A DNA stretch of 52,089 bases from an uncultured Acetatifactor sp. (GTDB lineage Bacteria; Bacillota; Clostridia; Lachnospirales; Lachnospiraceae), in assembly GCA_947624245.1 (NCBI GenBank), contig CANQJL010000017.1:1-52089 (forward strand), read 5' to 3'. The position numbers and the translations under genes are program-made. A model generated the notes under the pieces. It made no database searches and was not told the origin of the DNA. It saw only the letters and a list, made by a program, of their open reading frames with translations. Of the stretch, positions 6,354 through 14,338 are shown piece by piece (the first letter of the stretch is position 1; each line of letters begins with the position of its first letter).

Positions 6354-6866
6354 TTAGGAATAGATCTCCCCTCCCTGGATATCCTGTCCCGTCTCGCCGC
6401 GCATCTTCCTGTCGAGAGGTTCCGGATCCTTTTCCAGCTGCAGCATTGTGTCAAAGGCGGAGAGCAGCAGTCTCTCCTGCCTGTAGCGGTTCATATCCTC
6501 CGGTCTGTCCATGTACAGCTTGAAGTGATCCACCTGCCATACCAGCGCGTCCGTCAGAGTATACCCCGCCACATTGTATTTACTCAAGAAGCTGCCGTAG
6601 TCATGGTAGTACGCCAGCTCCTGCAAGAGTCCCGCAGAGCGCCGGATACCCTGCCACAGTTCTTCCGCGTACTCGCAGCTTACGCCCGCTCTCTTTGCAA
6701 GCTCCGCCACAAATCCGTGAAGCTCCTCCAGCGCCGCCCGCAGAGCGGCGTCCTGCTCCGTCTTCCTTGCGGCGTCCTGCTCTGCCTTCCTTGCGGCGTC
6801 CTGATCCGCTTTCCCCGCTTCCTCCTGCGCAGGATTCAAAGCATCTTCTCTCTCATTCCCATTCAT
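6354..6866 (-). CDS. Conserved hypothetical protein with Glu/Gln/Ala repeat
   Basis: 170 residues from the ATG at 6866, preferred because GGAGG lies 7 nt upstream; an ATG 15 nt earlier has its AGGAG directly against it. The N-terminal 45 residues are acidic and low-complexity, with a repeated EQDAARK unit. The rest (AELAKRAGVSCEYAEELW through DRYRQERLLL-like helices) looks like a compact helical, soluble domain. No family recognised. It lies between the kinase operon and tRNA-Trp and seems to be its own transcription unit. Confidence 0.65.
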   Translation of the reverse strand: MNGNEREDALNPAQEEAGKADQDAARKAEQDAARKTEQDAALRAALEELHGFVAELAKRAGVSCEYAEELWQGIRRSAGLLQELAYYHDYGSFLSKYNVAGYTLTDALVWQVDHFKLYMDRPEDMNRYRQERLLLSAFDTMLQLEKDPEPLDRKMRGETGQDIQGGEIYS

Positions 6867-6915
6867 ATCAGCAGCCTCCATCTCCTATGCCTTGCAGCAA
6901 ATATAGCGGCCATGA

Positions 6916-6959
6916 AACAAAAAGACCTTGAAAACGCTGCCGCACAGCTTTTCAAGGTC
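6916..6959 (-). terminator. Terminator of the tRNA-Trp transcript
   Basis: A stem of at least 11 bp (6924-6934 with 6949-6959, GACCTTGAAAA/TTTTCAAGGTC) followed on the minus strand by TTTTTGTTT. It lies just downstream of the tRNA. Confidence 0.85.
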
Positions 6960-6969
6960 ATCTTTCCAG

Positions 6970-7040
6970 CAGGGGAAGAGAGGCTCGAACTCCCGTTTAC
7001 GGTTTTGGAGACCGCCGCACTACCACTGTACTATTCCCCT
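6970..7040 (-). tRNA. tRNA-Trp (CCA anticodon)
   Basis: The minus strand folds as a tRNA. Acceptor arms AGGGGAA/TTCCCCT pair fully (7034-7040 with 6971-6977) and a discriminator G follows. The D arm contains AGTGGTAGT, the anticodon loop CTCCAAA has CCA, and the T loop reads GTTCGAGCC. The CCA tail is not encoded; CTG follows the discriminator. It is a single-gene transcript with promoter 7068-7097 and terminator 6916-6959. Confidence 0.95.
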
Positions 7041-7067
7041 ATGTCCGTGTTTTCACCGACGAAAGAC

Positions 7068-7097
7068 ATTATAACACAGAGCAGGCAGAGTCTGCAA
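7068..7097 (-). promoter_or_regulatory. Promoter of tRNA-Trp
   Basis: On the minus strand TTGCAG (7092-7097), an 18-bp spacer and a perfect TATAAT (7068-7073), about 28 bp before the mature tRNA 5' end. Confidence 0.65.
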
Positions 7098-7128
7098 GGG
7101 ATATTTTTAATTTTCCAACACCTTTTGC

Positions 7129-8052
7129 TTATTCCAGGCGCAAGCCTCCCATTGCATCCTGCCCGTAAGCATTCCTGATAATCTCATTCAGCTTTTCCCG
7201 CTGCATGTGCTCGCCGCTAAAATGACTCATATCCTCAGACCATTCCTCGGGATAGAACAGGATTTGGTCAAAATACTCGGGAAATTGAACGGACATCCAT
7301 GTATTCTCATATTCTTCCGCTAAATCTGGAATCGTGTCCCTATAGTATTCCGAAACGGGCGATGGGTATATATGCAATGTAACGTGATGCTCCGTGCACA
7401 GATCATACAATTTTCTTACATATTGATCTGTAATTTCAAAGGGCGACTGCTGCACATAATCCTCCTTGTTTGTGTTAATATAGCTTAAACACAATTTTCT
7501 GCAGACAGGGGAATCTTCTATCAGACTGACGATTTCTTTTCGCATGAAAATTGCGCCGTATACATCCTCCATTGTTTCCAGAGTATTTTGATCCAGGGAA
7601 CCTATCGTGTCCGTTTCCACATAAGTCATAACGGCATATCGATAACTCCATTCCGTATCAAAGGTTCTTGTAAGAGTCAAAGGATGCATCACCAAATAAA
7701 TGTCGGTAGCATCAGGGTGACTCTTAAGATATTCATCAGCCAAAAGATACTGCCCCGTAATCATCAGGGCAGCATTTGCGGTCAAAATATCCGTCTCCGG
7801 ATTGTTTTCCTGTAAAGCCGAAAACAGCTGATTCGCTATACTGTCGCCGATGATCAGCCTTGTTGAACCGTCCGATTCTCTGGCACGCTCAAAATGCGGC
7901 AACATTCCACTGCCCCCCATAAAGTCTTCACTGGCGGTCCAACCGGCTATGAGAGAGCGAAACGGCTCGATGGTGGAAAGCCGGATTATCACCGCAACGG
8001 CAGAAAAAGTTATGCTTATAAAAATGAACCCCTTTAAAAATAATTTTCTCAT
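7129..8052 (-). CDS. SGNH-like/DltD-like protein paired with an MBOAT acyltransferase
   Basis: 307 residues. A single N-terminal membrane segment (about 5-25) anchors an extracytoplasmic domain. LIIGDSIANQLFSAL (about 66-80) matches the GDS block of SGNH hydrolases. A later segment, EEWSEDMSHFSGEHMQREK, supplies Asp and His residues in the right place for a D-x-x-H block. It lies 51 bp downstream of an MBOAT gene in the same direction. Such pairs transfer acyl groups across the membrane to a surface polymer (as DltB/DltD or AlgI/AlgJ-X do). The polymer acylated here is unknown. DltA and DltC genes are absent locally, which argues against D-alanylation. Confidence 0.75.
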   Translation of the reverse strand: MRKLFLKGFIFISITFSAVAVIIRLSTIEPFRSLIAGWTASEDFMGGSGMLPHFERARESDGSTRLIIGDSIANQLFSALQENNPETDILTANAALMITGQYLLADEYLKSHPDATDIYLVMHPLTLTRTFDTEWSYRYAVMTYVETDTIGSLDQNTLETMEDVYGAIFMRKEIVSLIEDSPVCRKLCLSYINTNKEDYVQQSPFEITDQYVRKLYDLCTEHHVTLHIYPSPVSEYYRDTIPDLAEEYENTWMSVQFPEYFDQILFYPEEWSEDMSHFSGEHMQREKLNEIIRNAYGQDAMGGLRLE

Positions 8053-8103
8053 CGCTGTCTCCGTAAAAGCATCTGTTGCTGCACCGCGCCTCTGTTATGG
8101 GCG

Positions 8104-9588
8104 CTAGAAAGTTTCATAGATAAAGGTAGTCGCTGCCTGTCCGTAATTGCGGATCATAACCAAAATCAGCAGCAGCGTAAGAATAATATATACAGTCCAT
8201 CTGATCACAATAGGCACTTTATCCTTCATCATTTTTTCAATGGATTTATTCTTCTCATGGAGAACATCAACAAGAAACACTGCTATCACACAAAAGAGTA
8301 TGCACACAAGCTCCGCTCTCGTTCCGCCTAACAAATAGCTCCCATAAAAGGTCATTTCTTTAAAATGGAAGTCGAATAATATACGCTTTAGGATATTCAG
8401 CGCATGTTCAAAGGAGTCCGCTCTGAAAAAGAGCCACGCAAAATCCACCAGTACAAATGTGACCGCCATGTGAAAAATTCGGGAAACAACGGTATAATAA
8501 CGCCCCTGATTCAGCCTGCCCTTTCTATCGGGCCGATCGCCGCTGTCTTTCATAAGCCCTGCGGCAGATTTCATCACAGGAGGATTCCTCTTTAAAGATA
8601 GCTGTCTGCGAATATTCCCTGCGATGTTATAGGCACCATGTAAAATTCCCCACACAATATAATTTCCGCCGCCATGCCATAAGCCGCTGACCAAAAATGT
8701 GACCATCAGATTAAACTGGGTCCGAAGCTTTCCCTTACGGCTGCCTCCTAAAGGAATATATACATAGTCTCTCAGCCAGGAAGAAAGGCTGATATGCCAG
8801 CGGCCCCAGAAATCCTTGATGGAAACAGCAAAATACGGCTGCCGGAAATTGGCGTCCATATCAAACCCCAGCATCTCTGCGCTTCCAATTGCCAAAGCGC
8901 TATATCCTGCGAAATCGCAATAAATCTGTATAGCATACAGGAAAGTCGCCCACAACAGAGCTGCCCCCGGCAGCGTATCCGGATTGTTATAGGCAAAACT
9001 CACCTTCCCCGCTAATTGGTCGGCTATTACGATTTTTAACAAATACCCCGAAAGCAGATGATACAGACCGATACGGGCTTTCCCATAATCAAAGCTCCTG
9101 CCGTTCCGCAGCTGCGGCAGCAAGACCGTGCTCCGCTGAATAGGACCGGAGATAACGGTCGGAAAAAAAGCGACATACACGGCATAACGGATGACATTCT
9201 TTTCCGAAACCGTCTTGCCGCGAAAGACATCAATTACATATCCCATAGCCTGCAGAGCATAAAAGGAAATACCTAATGGAGCAAATGCACTGCCTTTCCA
9301 TAACAAACGGAACAATATCAGAGCAAATACATTGACCGAAATGCAGAGGCCTAAAATTATTTTTCGGTTAAAAAGCTTTGTTTTTTCAATTAATATGGCA
9401 GCAAAATATGTGGTGGCGATACAAAAAGACAATCCGAACACATACCGAATATCATTAGACAGATAAAACAATAAGCTTGCCGCAAACAACCAGATATACT
9501 GATACCGCCTTGGCAGGGTAAAGTGAATCCATATCACAATCGGCAGAAATAAAATATAGAGAATAGAATTAAACGACATTGCGCACAT
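8104..9588 (-). CDS. MBOAT family membrane O-acyltransferase (AlgI-like)
   Basis: 494 residues from the ATG at 9588; an AGAGGG lies upstream, an ATG at 9579 is also possible, and the longest frame starts with TTG inside the ribosome site. Multiple membrane helices. The MBOAT core carries QIYCDFAGYSALAIG, FWGRWHISLSSWLRDYVYIP and the catalytic His in SGLWHGG. These enzymes pass acyl groups from a cytosolic donor to an extracellular acceptor, usually with an SGNH/DltD-type partner, which here is the next gene downstream. Likely substrate: a cell-wall or exopolysaccharide hydroxyl group. Confidence 0.9.
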   Translation of the reverse strand: MCAMSFNSILYILFLPIVIWIHFTLPRRYQYIWLFAASLLFYLSNDIRYVFGLSFCIATTYFAAILIEKTKLFNRKIILGLCISVNVFALILFRLLWKGSAFAPLGISFYALQAMGYVIDVFRGKTVSEKNVIRYAVYVAFFPTVISGPIQRSTVLLPQLRNGRSFDYGKARIGLYHLLSGYLLKIVIADQLAGKVSFAYNNPDTLPGAALLWATFLYAIQIYCDFAGYSALAIGSAEMLGFDMDANFRQPYFAVSIKDFWGRWHISLSSWLRDYVYIPLGGSRKGKLRTQFNLMVTFLVSGLWHGGGNYIVWGILHGAYNIAGNIRRQLSLKRNPPVMKSAAGLMKDSGDRPDRKGRLNQGRYYTVVSRIFHMAVTFVLVDFAWLFFRADSFEHALNILKRILFDFHFKEMTFYGSYLLGGTRAELVCILFCVIAVFLVDVLHEKNKSIEKMMKDKVPIVIRWTVYIILTLLLILVMIRNYGQAATTFIYETF

Positions 9589-9648
9589 CAAAATTTGCCC
9601 TCTCAAAGTTTTGCTTTCCCTTTCGGGAATCCGGCTGCCCTGCTCCCA

Positions 9649-11034
9649 TCAAAACAGGCGGTCTATGACCTCCTGCACCGTTCTCACTCCGATGATCTCG
9701 ATCCCGCTGTTCTTCCTGCAGTCTTCCGCGCAGACGAAAGGAACCACACAGGTCTCAAATCCCAGCTTCTCCGCCTCTGCCACGCGCTGTCTGGCCTGGC
9801 TTACCGCGCGGACCTCCCCGCTTAGACCCACCTCGCCGAAAGCCGCAAGCTTCTGGCTCAGCGCCCGATTCTTAAAGCTGGACAGCACCGCCAGCACGAT
9901 TCCCAGATCCACCGCCGGTTCCTGAATCTTCATGCCGCCGGTAATGTTCACATAGGCGTCACAGGAGGCAAGCTGCACGCCGGAGCGTTTCTCCAGCACG
10001 GCCATCAGCAGATTCACTCTGTTGAAATCCGTCCCCGTGGTCTGCCTTCTGGGAATCCCAAAGCTGCTGTGACAGACTAGCGCCTGAATCTCCACCAGCA
10101 GAGGTCTTGTTCCCTCCACCGTACATGCCACCACGGAACCGCTGGCATTCTCAGGTCTGCCGTTCAGCATATATTCCGAGGCGTTGAGCACCTCGACCAG
10201 CCCCTGCTCCCGCATCTCGAAAACGCCGATCTCGTCGGTGGAGCCGAAACGGTTCTTCACACCGCGCAGAATCCGATAGGATGCATGTCTGTCTCCCTCA
10301 AAATAGAGCACCGCATCCACCATATGTTCCAGCACTCTGGGGCCTGCCACCGTCCCTTCCTTGGTCACATGCCCCACGATCATCACCGACACGCCCAGTC
10401 CTTTGGCCAACTGCAGCAGAATACCGGTGGATTCCCGAACCTGCGACACGCTCCCTGGAGCCGCCGACACATTCTCGCTGTACATGGTCTGAATGGAGTC
10501 GATGACCACCGCCTCCGGCTTTTGTTCCCTGATGACCTCGGCGATGTTATTCAAATCAGTCTCGCACAAAAGCAGCAGCTTCTCGCTGAATTGCCCGATC
10601 CGGTCGGCGCGCATCTTGATCTGCGCCAAAGATTCCTCTCCCGATATATACAGCACCGAATGTCCCGCGGCGGCGAGATTACGGCATACCTGCAGAAGAA
10701 GTGTGGATTTTCCGATGCCGGGATCGCCGCCCACCAGAGTCAGCGAGCCCTGTACGATGCCTCCTCCCAGCACCCGGTCAAGCTCACCGATGCCTGTGGA
10801 AATCCTGTCTTCCTGCCGAATGGTGATCTGCGACAGCACACTGGGCCGGTTCTGTCCGCCCCTGCCGTATCCGCTTCCCTGCCCGGAGGCCGCTTTTTGA
10901 TAGGGGGATTTGCTGACAGTCTCCTCCACAAAAGTATTCCACTCCTTACAGCCCGGACACTGGCCCATCCATTTGGAGGACTCATATCCGCAGTTTCGGC
11001 AGAAAAAAACGGTAGATGATTTTGCTTTCGCCAT
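9649..11034 (-). CDS. radA: DNA repair ATPase RadA (Sms)
   Basis: 461 residues, full length for the family. An N-terminal C4 zinc finger (CRNCGY...CPGCKEW) is followed by a RecA-like ATPase with Walker A GDPGIGKSTLL, the RadA signature KNRFGSTDEIGVFEM, and a C-terminal Lon-protease-like domain. RadA drives branch migration during homologous recombination and repair. In many Firmicutes it lies beside clpC, and here only one small gene separates them. A hairpin terminator (11058-11083) precedes it, so it may have its own promoter. Confidence 0.97.
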   Translation of the reverse strand: MAKAKSSTVFFCRNCGYESSKWMGQCPGCKEWNTFVEETVSKSPYQKAASGQGSGYGRGGQNRPSVLSQITIRQEDRISTGIGELDRVLGGGIVQGSLTLVGGDPGIGKSTLLLQVCRNLAAAGHSVLYISGEESLAQIKMRADRIGQFSEKLLLLCETDLNNIAEVIREQKPEAVVIDSIQTMYSENVSAAPGSVSQVRESTGILLQLAKGLGVSVMIVGHVTKEGTVAGPRVLEHMVDAVLYFEGDRHASYRILRGVKNRFGSTDEIGVFEMREQGLVEVLNASEYMLNGRPENASGSVVACTVEGTRPLLVEIQALVCHSSFGIPRRQTTGTDFNRVNLLMAVLEKRSGVQLASCDAYVNITGGMKIQEPAVDLGIVLAVLSSFKNRALSQKLAAFGEVGLSGEVRAVSQARQRVAEAEKLGFETCVVPFVCAEDCRKNSGIEIIGVRTVQEVIDRLF

Positions 11035-11057
11035 TGTCTGCTCCTTTTGTACCGAAA

Positions 11058-11083
11058 ACGCCGGGAACCTTCGTCCCCGGCGT
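11058..11083 (-). terminator. Terminator between the small conserved gene and radA
   Basis: A GC-rich inverted repeat with ACGCCGGGA- and TCCCCGGCGT-type arms and a 7-8 nt loop. It is followed on the minus strand by TTTTC, a short T tract, so moderately efficient at best. Confidence 0.65.
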
Positions 11084-11116
11084 ATCTTACTTAAAATAAA
11101 AGAACCTCTCTATTCT

Positions 11117-11530
11117 TTACGCCCGTTCCACTTTCACAGATACCTCTCCGGCCGCCTCCAGCTCCACGCTTAAGGAAAGCTTTCCGCCCAGACCCGTCTT
11201 CATGGTTCCGATGCTGCTGCCTCCCACAAATACCTGATATTCGGTATCGTCTTCGAGACCTACTGTGATCTGTGCATCCTCGTCGCCCTCCACGGTGAAC
11301 TCCACGCCGTTCTCCTTCTCGACAAAGTCGGTGACGCTGGTACCGGGTACGGATTCATAAAGGAACATGCCGTTCTTCTCCAGCTTGGTAATCTCGCGGA
11401 AGGTCTTCACCTTCAGAAGATCGCCTGCGTGCTCATAATCCTCCACCTTTGCTTTCTGTTCCAGCTTGTGGTTGCCAAAACTGATCGCGCCGTCCGCCTC
11501 ACTGCGGAGCAGCTCTTTCACAACTGCCAT
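11117..11530 (-). CDS. Small conserved protein (relatives often labelled endosialidase)
   Basis: 137 residues from the ATG at 11530, set by AGGAGG upstream; the longer frame to 11635 has no ribosome site. The start MAVVKELLRSEADGAISFGN and the block KNGMFLYESVPGTSV are familiar from Lachnospiraceae proteins carried as endosialidase in databases, but no catalytic domain is visible and the size is far too small for that enzyme. The protein is acidic and beta-rich, without a signal peptide. Role unknown; it lies between clpC and radA and may be co-transcribed with clpC. Confidence 0.75.
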   Translation of the reverse strand: MAVVKELLRSEADGAISFGNHKLEQKAKVEDYEHAGDLLKVKTFREITKLEKNGMFLYESVPGTSVTDFVEKENGVEFTVEGDEDAQITVGLEDDTEYQVFVGGSSIGTMKTGLGGKLSLSVELEAAGEVSVKVERA

Positions 11531-11647
11531 GGATTTATCCTCCTGTTTTTTTGTAGCCGTGCCACGTGCATCCGTTGCTTTCTTCATTATACCAGTTATG
11601 CGGTTTTTCTGCAAGCAGTGCAGGGAAATCAGCAAGGCTGCTTCACG

Positions 11648-14086
11648 CTACTTCACGGTAAATGTCACCTTCCCGTTTTTGAATCCCGCGGCCACGCTGT
11701 CCCCCGGCTGAATCCTCTTTAAAAGTATCTCTTCCGCCAGCGCATCCTCCACCACAGACTGGATCGCTCTCTTAAGAGGCCTTGCTCCCATTTTGACATC
11801 GGCATACTTCTCGACCAGATGCTCCCTCAGGGAAGCGGTCATGGTGAGCTTGATATCCATCTGCGCCTCGCACCGCTTATACAGATCGGACGCCAGCAGA
11901 TTGACGATGGCCTTCATGTTCTCACCGCTCAACTGGTGGAACACAATAATGTCGTCGATCCTGTTGATGAACTCCGGCTTAAAGCTTTTCTTGACCTCTT
12001 CCATGACGCCGGATTTCATCTTTTCATAGTCCCGCTTTGCGTCCGTGCCCGCCGCAAATCCAAGGTTCTTCGGATCCACGATCCGCTGGGCGCCCGCATT
12101 GGAGGTCATGATCAGCACGGTGTTCTTAAAGCTGACCTTTCTTCCCTTGGAATCCGTGATGTGGCCGTCATCGAGCACCTGCAGCAGAATGTTGAACACG
12201 TCGGGATGCGCCTTCTCTATCTCATCGAAGAGAACTACCGAGTACGGGTTTCTGCGCACCTTCTCGCTGAGCTGTCCGCCTTCCTCAAAGCCCACATAGC
12301 CGGGCGGGGAACCGATCATCTTGGAGACCGAATGTCCCTCCATATATTCCGACATATCGACGCGAATGATGGCGTCCTCCGATCCGAACATCGCTTCCGC
12401 CAGCGCCTTGGAAAGTTCCGTCTTTCCCACGCCGGTGGGTCCCAGGAACAGGAAGGAACCGATGGGGCGCTTGGGGTCCTTTAAGCCCACGCGGCCGCGG
12501 CGCATAGCCTTTGCCACGGCGGTCACCGCCTCCTCCTGACCGATGACGCGCTTGTGCAGAATGCTCTCCAGCTTCAAAAGCCGTTCGCTCTCCTTCTGGG
12601 CCAGCTTCTGCACAGGGATCTTCGTCCACATTGCCACGACCTCTGCAATCTCATTCTCTCCCACAATATATTTTCTGCTTGTCTCACGATTCTCAAGCCT
12701 TTTCAGCATTCTCTGGTATTTTTTCACCAAAACGTCCTGATTTCTCTTGATCTCCGCCGCCTGAGCAAAAGCCTCCATTCGAATGGAGCGCTCGATCTGG
12801 GCGTCCATCTTCTTGATCTGCTCCAGCAGTTCCTTCTGCTTATCCGGCATATCCATTGCCCGCAGTCTTGCGCTCGCCGCAGCCTCGTCGATCAGATCGA
12901 TCGCCTTGTCCGGCAGATTCCTGTCATTGATGTATCTTGCGGAGAGCCGCACGGCCGCTTCCACCGCCTCGGAGGTAATGCTGACCTGATGATGCTCCTC
13001 ATATTTTCCCTTGATGCCCTCCAGAATGCGGATCGCTTCCTCCTCTGTGGGCTCCTCCACATTCACGGGCTGAAAACGGCGCTCCAGCGCGGCGTCCTTC
13101 TCAATGTATTTGCGGTATTCCGCTATGGTAGTCGCGCCGATCATCTGCAGCTCGCCTCTGGCAAGGGACGGCTTCATGATATTGGACGCATCGATAGCGC
13201 CTTCGGCACCGCCTGCGCCGATGATCGTATGCAGCTCATCCAAAAACAGGATCACGTTGCCGTCGTCGATGACTTCCTTGATAACGCGCTTGATGCGCTC
13301 CTCGAACTCACCCCGATACTTGCTGCCCGCCACCATGCCGGAGAGGTCCAGCGTCAGCAGACGCTTATCCTTGACGGTAAAGGGAACCTTGCCCTCCACG
13401 ATGCGCAGTGCAAGCCCTTCCACCACAGCGGTCTTGCCTACTCCGGGTTCGCCGATCAGGCAGGGATTGTTCTTGGTGCGACGGCTTAGAATCTGTATCA
13501 GGCGGCGGATCTCATCTTCTCTGCCGATGACGGGATCCAGCCTGCCCTCTCTCGCCAGCGCCGTCAGGTCTCTGCTGTACTGGCTGAGAGTGGTCGCTTT
13601 CTGTTTTCCCGAGGATTTTCTGCCTAAATCCTCCTTGTAGAGATTGCCGTCCTGACCGATCGCGATAAGGGTGTCCACGTAGATCTTCTGCACGTTGGCG
13701 CCGATGGTGTTCAGCAGGCGCACTGCCACATTTTCACCCTCCTTGATCAACGCCATCAGGATATGCTCCGTGCCTGTGGCTTTCTGACCGAATCTGGCGG
13801 CCTGCCTGTGCGCCTCCTCCAATACCTTCTGCGCTCTGGGCGAATATCCTTCCCGCTCCCGCAGACTGACGCCGTTCTCAAAGGCGATGAGCTCCTGTAT
13901 CATATCCAGCACCTGGGACACGTCTACGCCGTTGTCCGACAGCACCTTATACGCCACTCCGCCCGGCTCCTTCAGAAGCCCCACCAGAATGTGTTCCGTA
14001 CCCACATATCCCTGCTTCAGGTTCCTGGCGCATTTTGCCGCGAGATTCAAAGCCTCTTTCGCCCTATCTGTAAACTGTGACTGCAT
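11648..14086 (-). CDS. clpC: ClpC, AAA+ unfoldase of the Clp protease
   Basis: 812 residues from the ATG at 14086 ([13 protein letters not shown]), chosen because GGAGG lies 6 nt upstream; the longer frame begins with a TTG inside that site. It has an N-terminal double Clp-N domain (about 1-140), a first AAA module with Walker [14 protein letters not shown], a UVR-like coiled segment near 415-450, and a second AAA module with [13 protein letters not shown] and Walker [12 protein letters not shown]. ClpC unfolds proteins for ClpP. In Bacillus the gene follows ctsR-mcsA-mcsB, but none of these is present here. The local promoter has an inverted repeat at the predicted start of transcription. 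Confidence 0.97.
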   Translation of the reverse strand: MQSQFTDRAKEALNLAAKCARNLKQGYVGTEHILVGLLKEPGGVAYKVLSDNGVDVSQVLDMIQELIAFENGVSLREREGYSPRAQKVLEEAHRQAARFGQKATGTEHILMALIKEGENVAVRLLNTIGANVQKIYVDTLIAIGQDGNLYKEDLGRKSSGKQKATTLSQYSRDLTALAREGRLDPVIGREDEIRRLIQILSRRTKNNPCLIGEPGVGKTAVVEGLALRIVEGKVPFTVKDKRLLTLDLSGMVAGSKYRGEFEERIKRVIKEVIDDGNVILFLDELHTIIGAGGAEGAIDASNIMKPSLARGELQMIGATTIAEYRKYIEKDAALERRFQPVNVEEPTEEEAIRILEGIKGKYEEHHQVSITSEAVEAAVRLSARYINDRNLPDKAIDLIDEAAASARLRAMDMPDKQKELLEQIKKMDAQIERSIRMEAFAQAAEIKRNQDVLVKKYQRMLKRLENRETSRKYIVGENEIAEVVAMWTKIPVQKLAQKESERLLKLESILHKRVIGQEEAVTAVAKAMRRGRVGLKDPKRPIGSFLFLGPTGVGKTELSKALAEAMFGSEDAIIRVDMSEYMEGHSVSKMIGSPPGYVGFEEGGQLSEKVRRNPYSVVLFDEIEKAHPDVFNILLQVLDDGHITDSKGRKVSFKNTVLIMTSNAGAQRIVDPKNLGFAAGTDAKRDYEKMKSGVMEEVKKSFKPEFINRIDDIIVFHQLSGENMKAIVNLLASDLYKRCEAQMDIKLTMTASLREHLVEKYADVKMGARPLKRAIQSVVEDALAEEILLKRIQPGDSVAAGFKNGKVTFTVK

Positions 14087-14116
14087 TTCGTCCTCCAATC
14101 CGACTCACTTTTTATA

Positions 14117-14165
14117 GAAACACTGATGTTTCTGATAGTTTATACCAGTAAACGGCAAGTGTCAA
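14117..14165 (-). promoter_or_regulatory. clpC promoter with inverted repeat
   Basis: On the minus strand a consensus -35 TTGACA (14160-14165), a 17-bp spacer and TAAACT (14137-14142). An inverted repeat GAAACA-CTGA-TGTTTC (14117-14132) lies just after the -10, where a repressor could act. No CtsR heptad repeat (GGTCAAA type) is seen. Confidence 0.6.
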
Positions 14166-14175
14166 CCGAAAGAGA

Positions 14176-14199
14176 GGACACTCCCGTTAAAGAGTATCC
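14176..14199 (-). terminator. Weak terminator after the SH3 protein gene
   Basis: An 8-bp stem (14176-14183 with 14192-14199, one G-U pair) followed by a pyrimidine-rich TCTCTTTC on the minus strand. Directly next is the clpC promoter. Confidence 0.45.
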
Positions 14200-14280
14200 C
14201 CTCCCTGTCTGCTCTATTCCGTTCCGCCTCAAATTTATCGCGGCTTGGTCTGATTGCCCGTCGCCGCCCTTATGACTCAC

Positions 14281-14338
14281 CGGCGTTTTATTGCTCGTCA
14301 GCAATTTCCCGATTTTTCGGCGTTTTTATTGTTCGTCG
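14281..14338 (-). repeat. Duplicated 3' tail of the SH3 protein gene
   Basis: The gene end (codons for DEQ, TAA, then AAACGCCG; 14319-14338) is repeated with few changes at 14281-14299, 38 bp further on. The second copy encodes a second in-register DEQ-stop remnant. It looks like a small tandem duplication at the end of the gene. Confidence 0.6.

Noticed and set aside
12554..13489. Long plus-strand frames opposite clpC
   Set aside because: clpC is full-length and conserved on the minus strand; these frames have no start signals and only mirror its codon structure.
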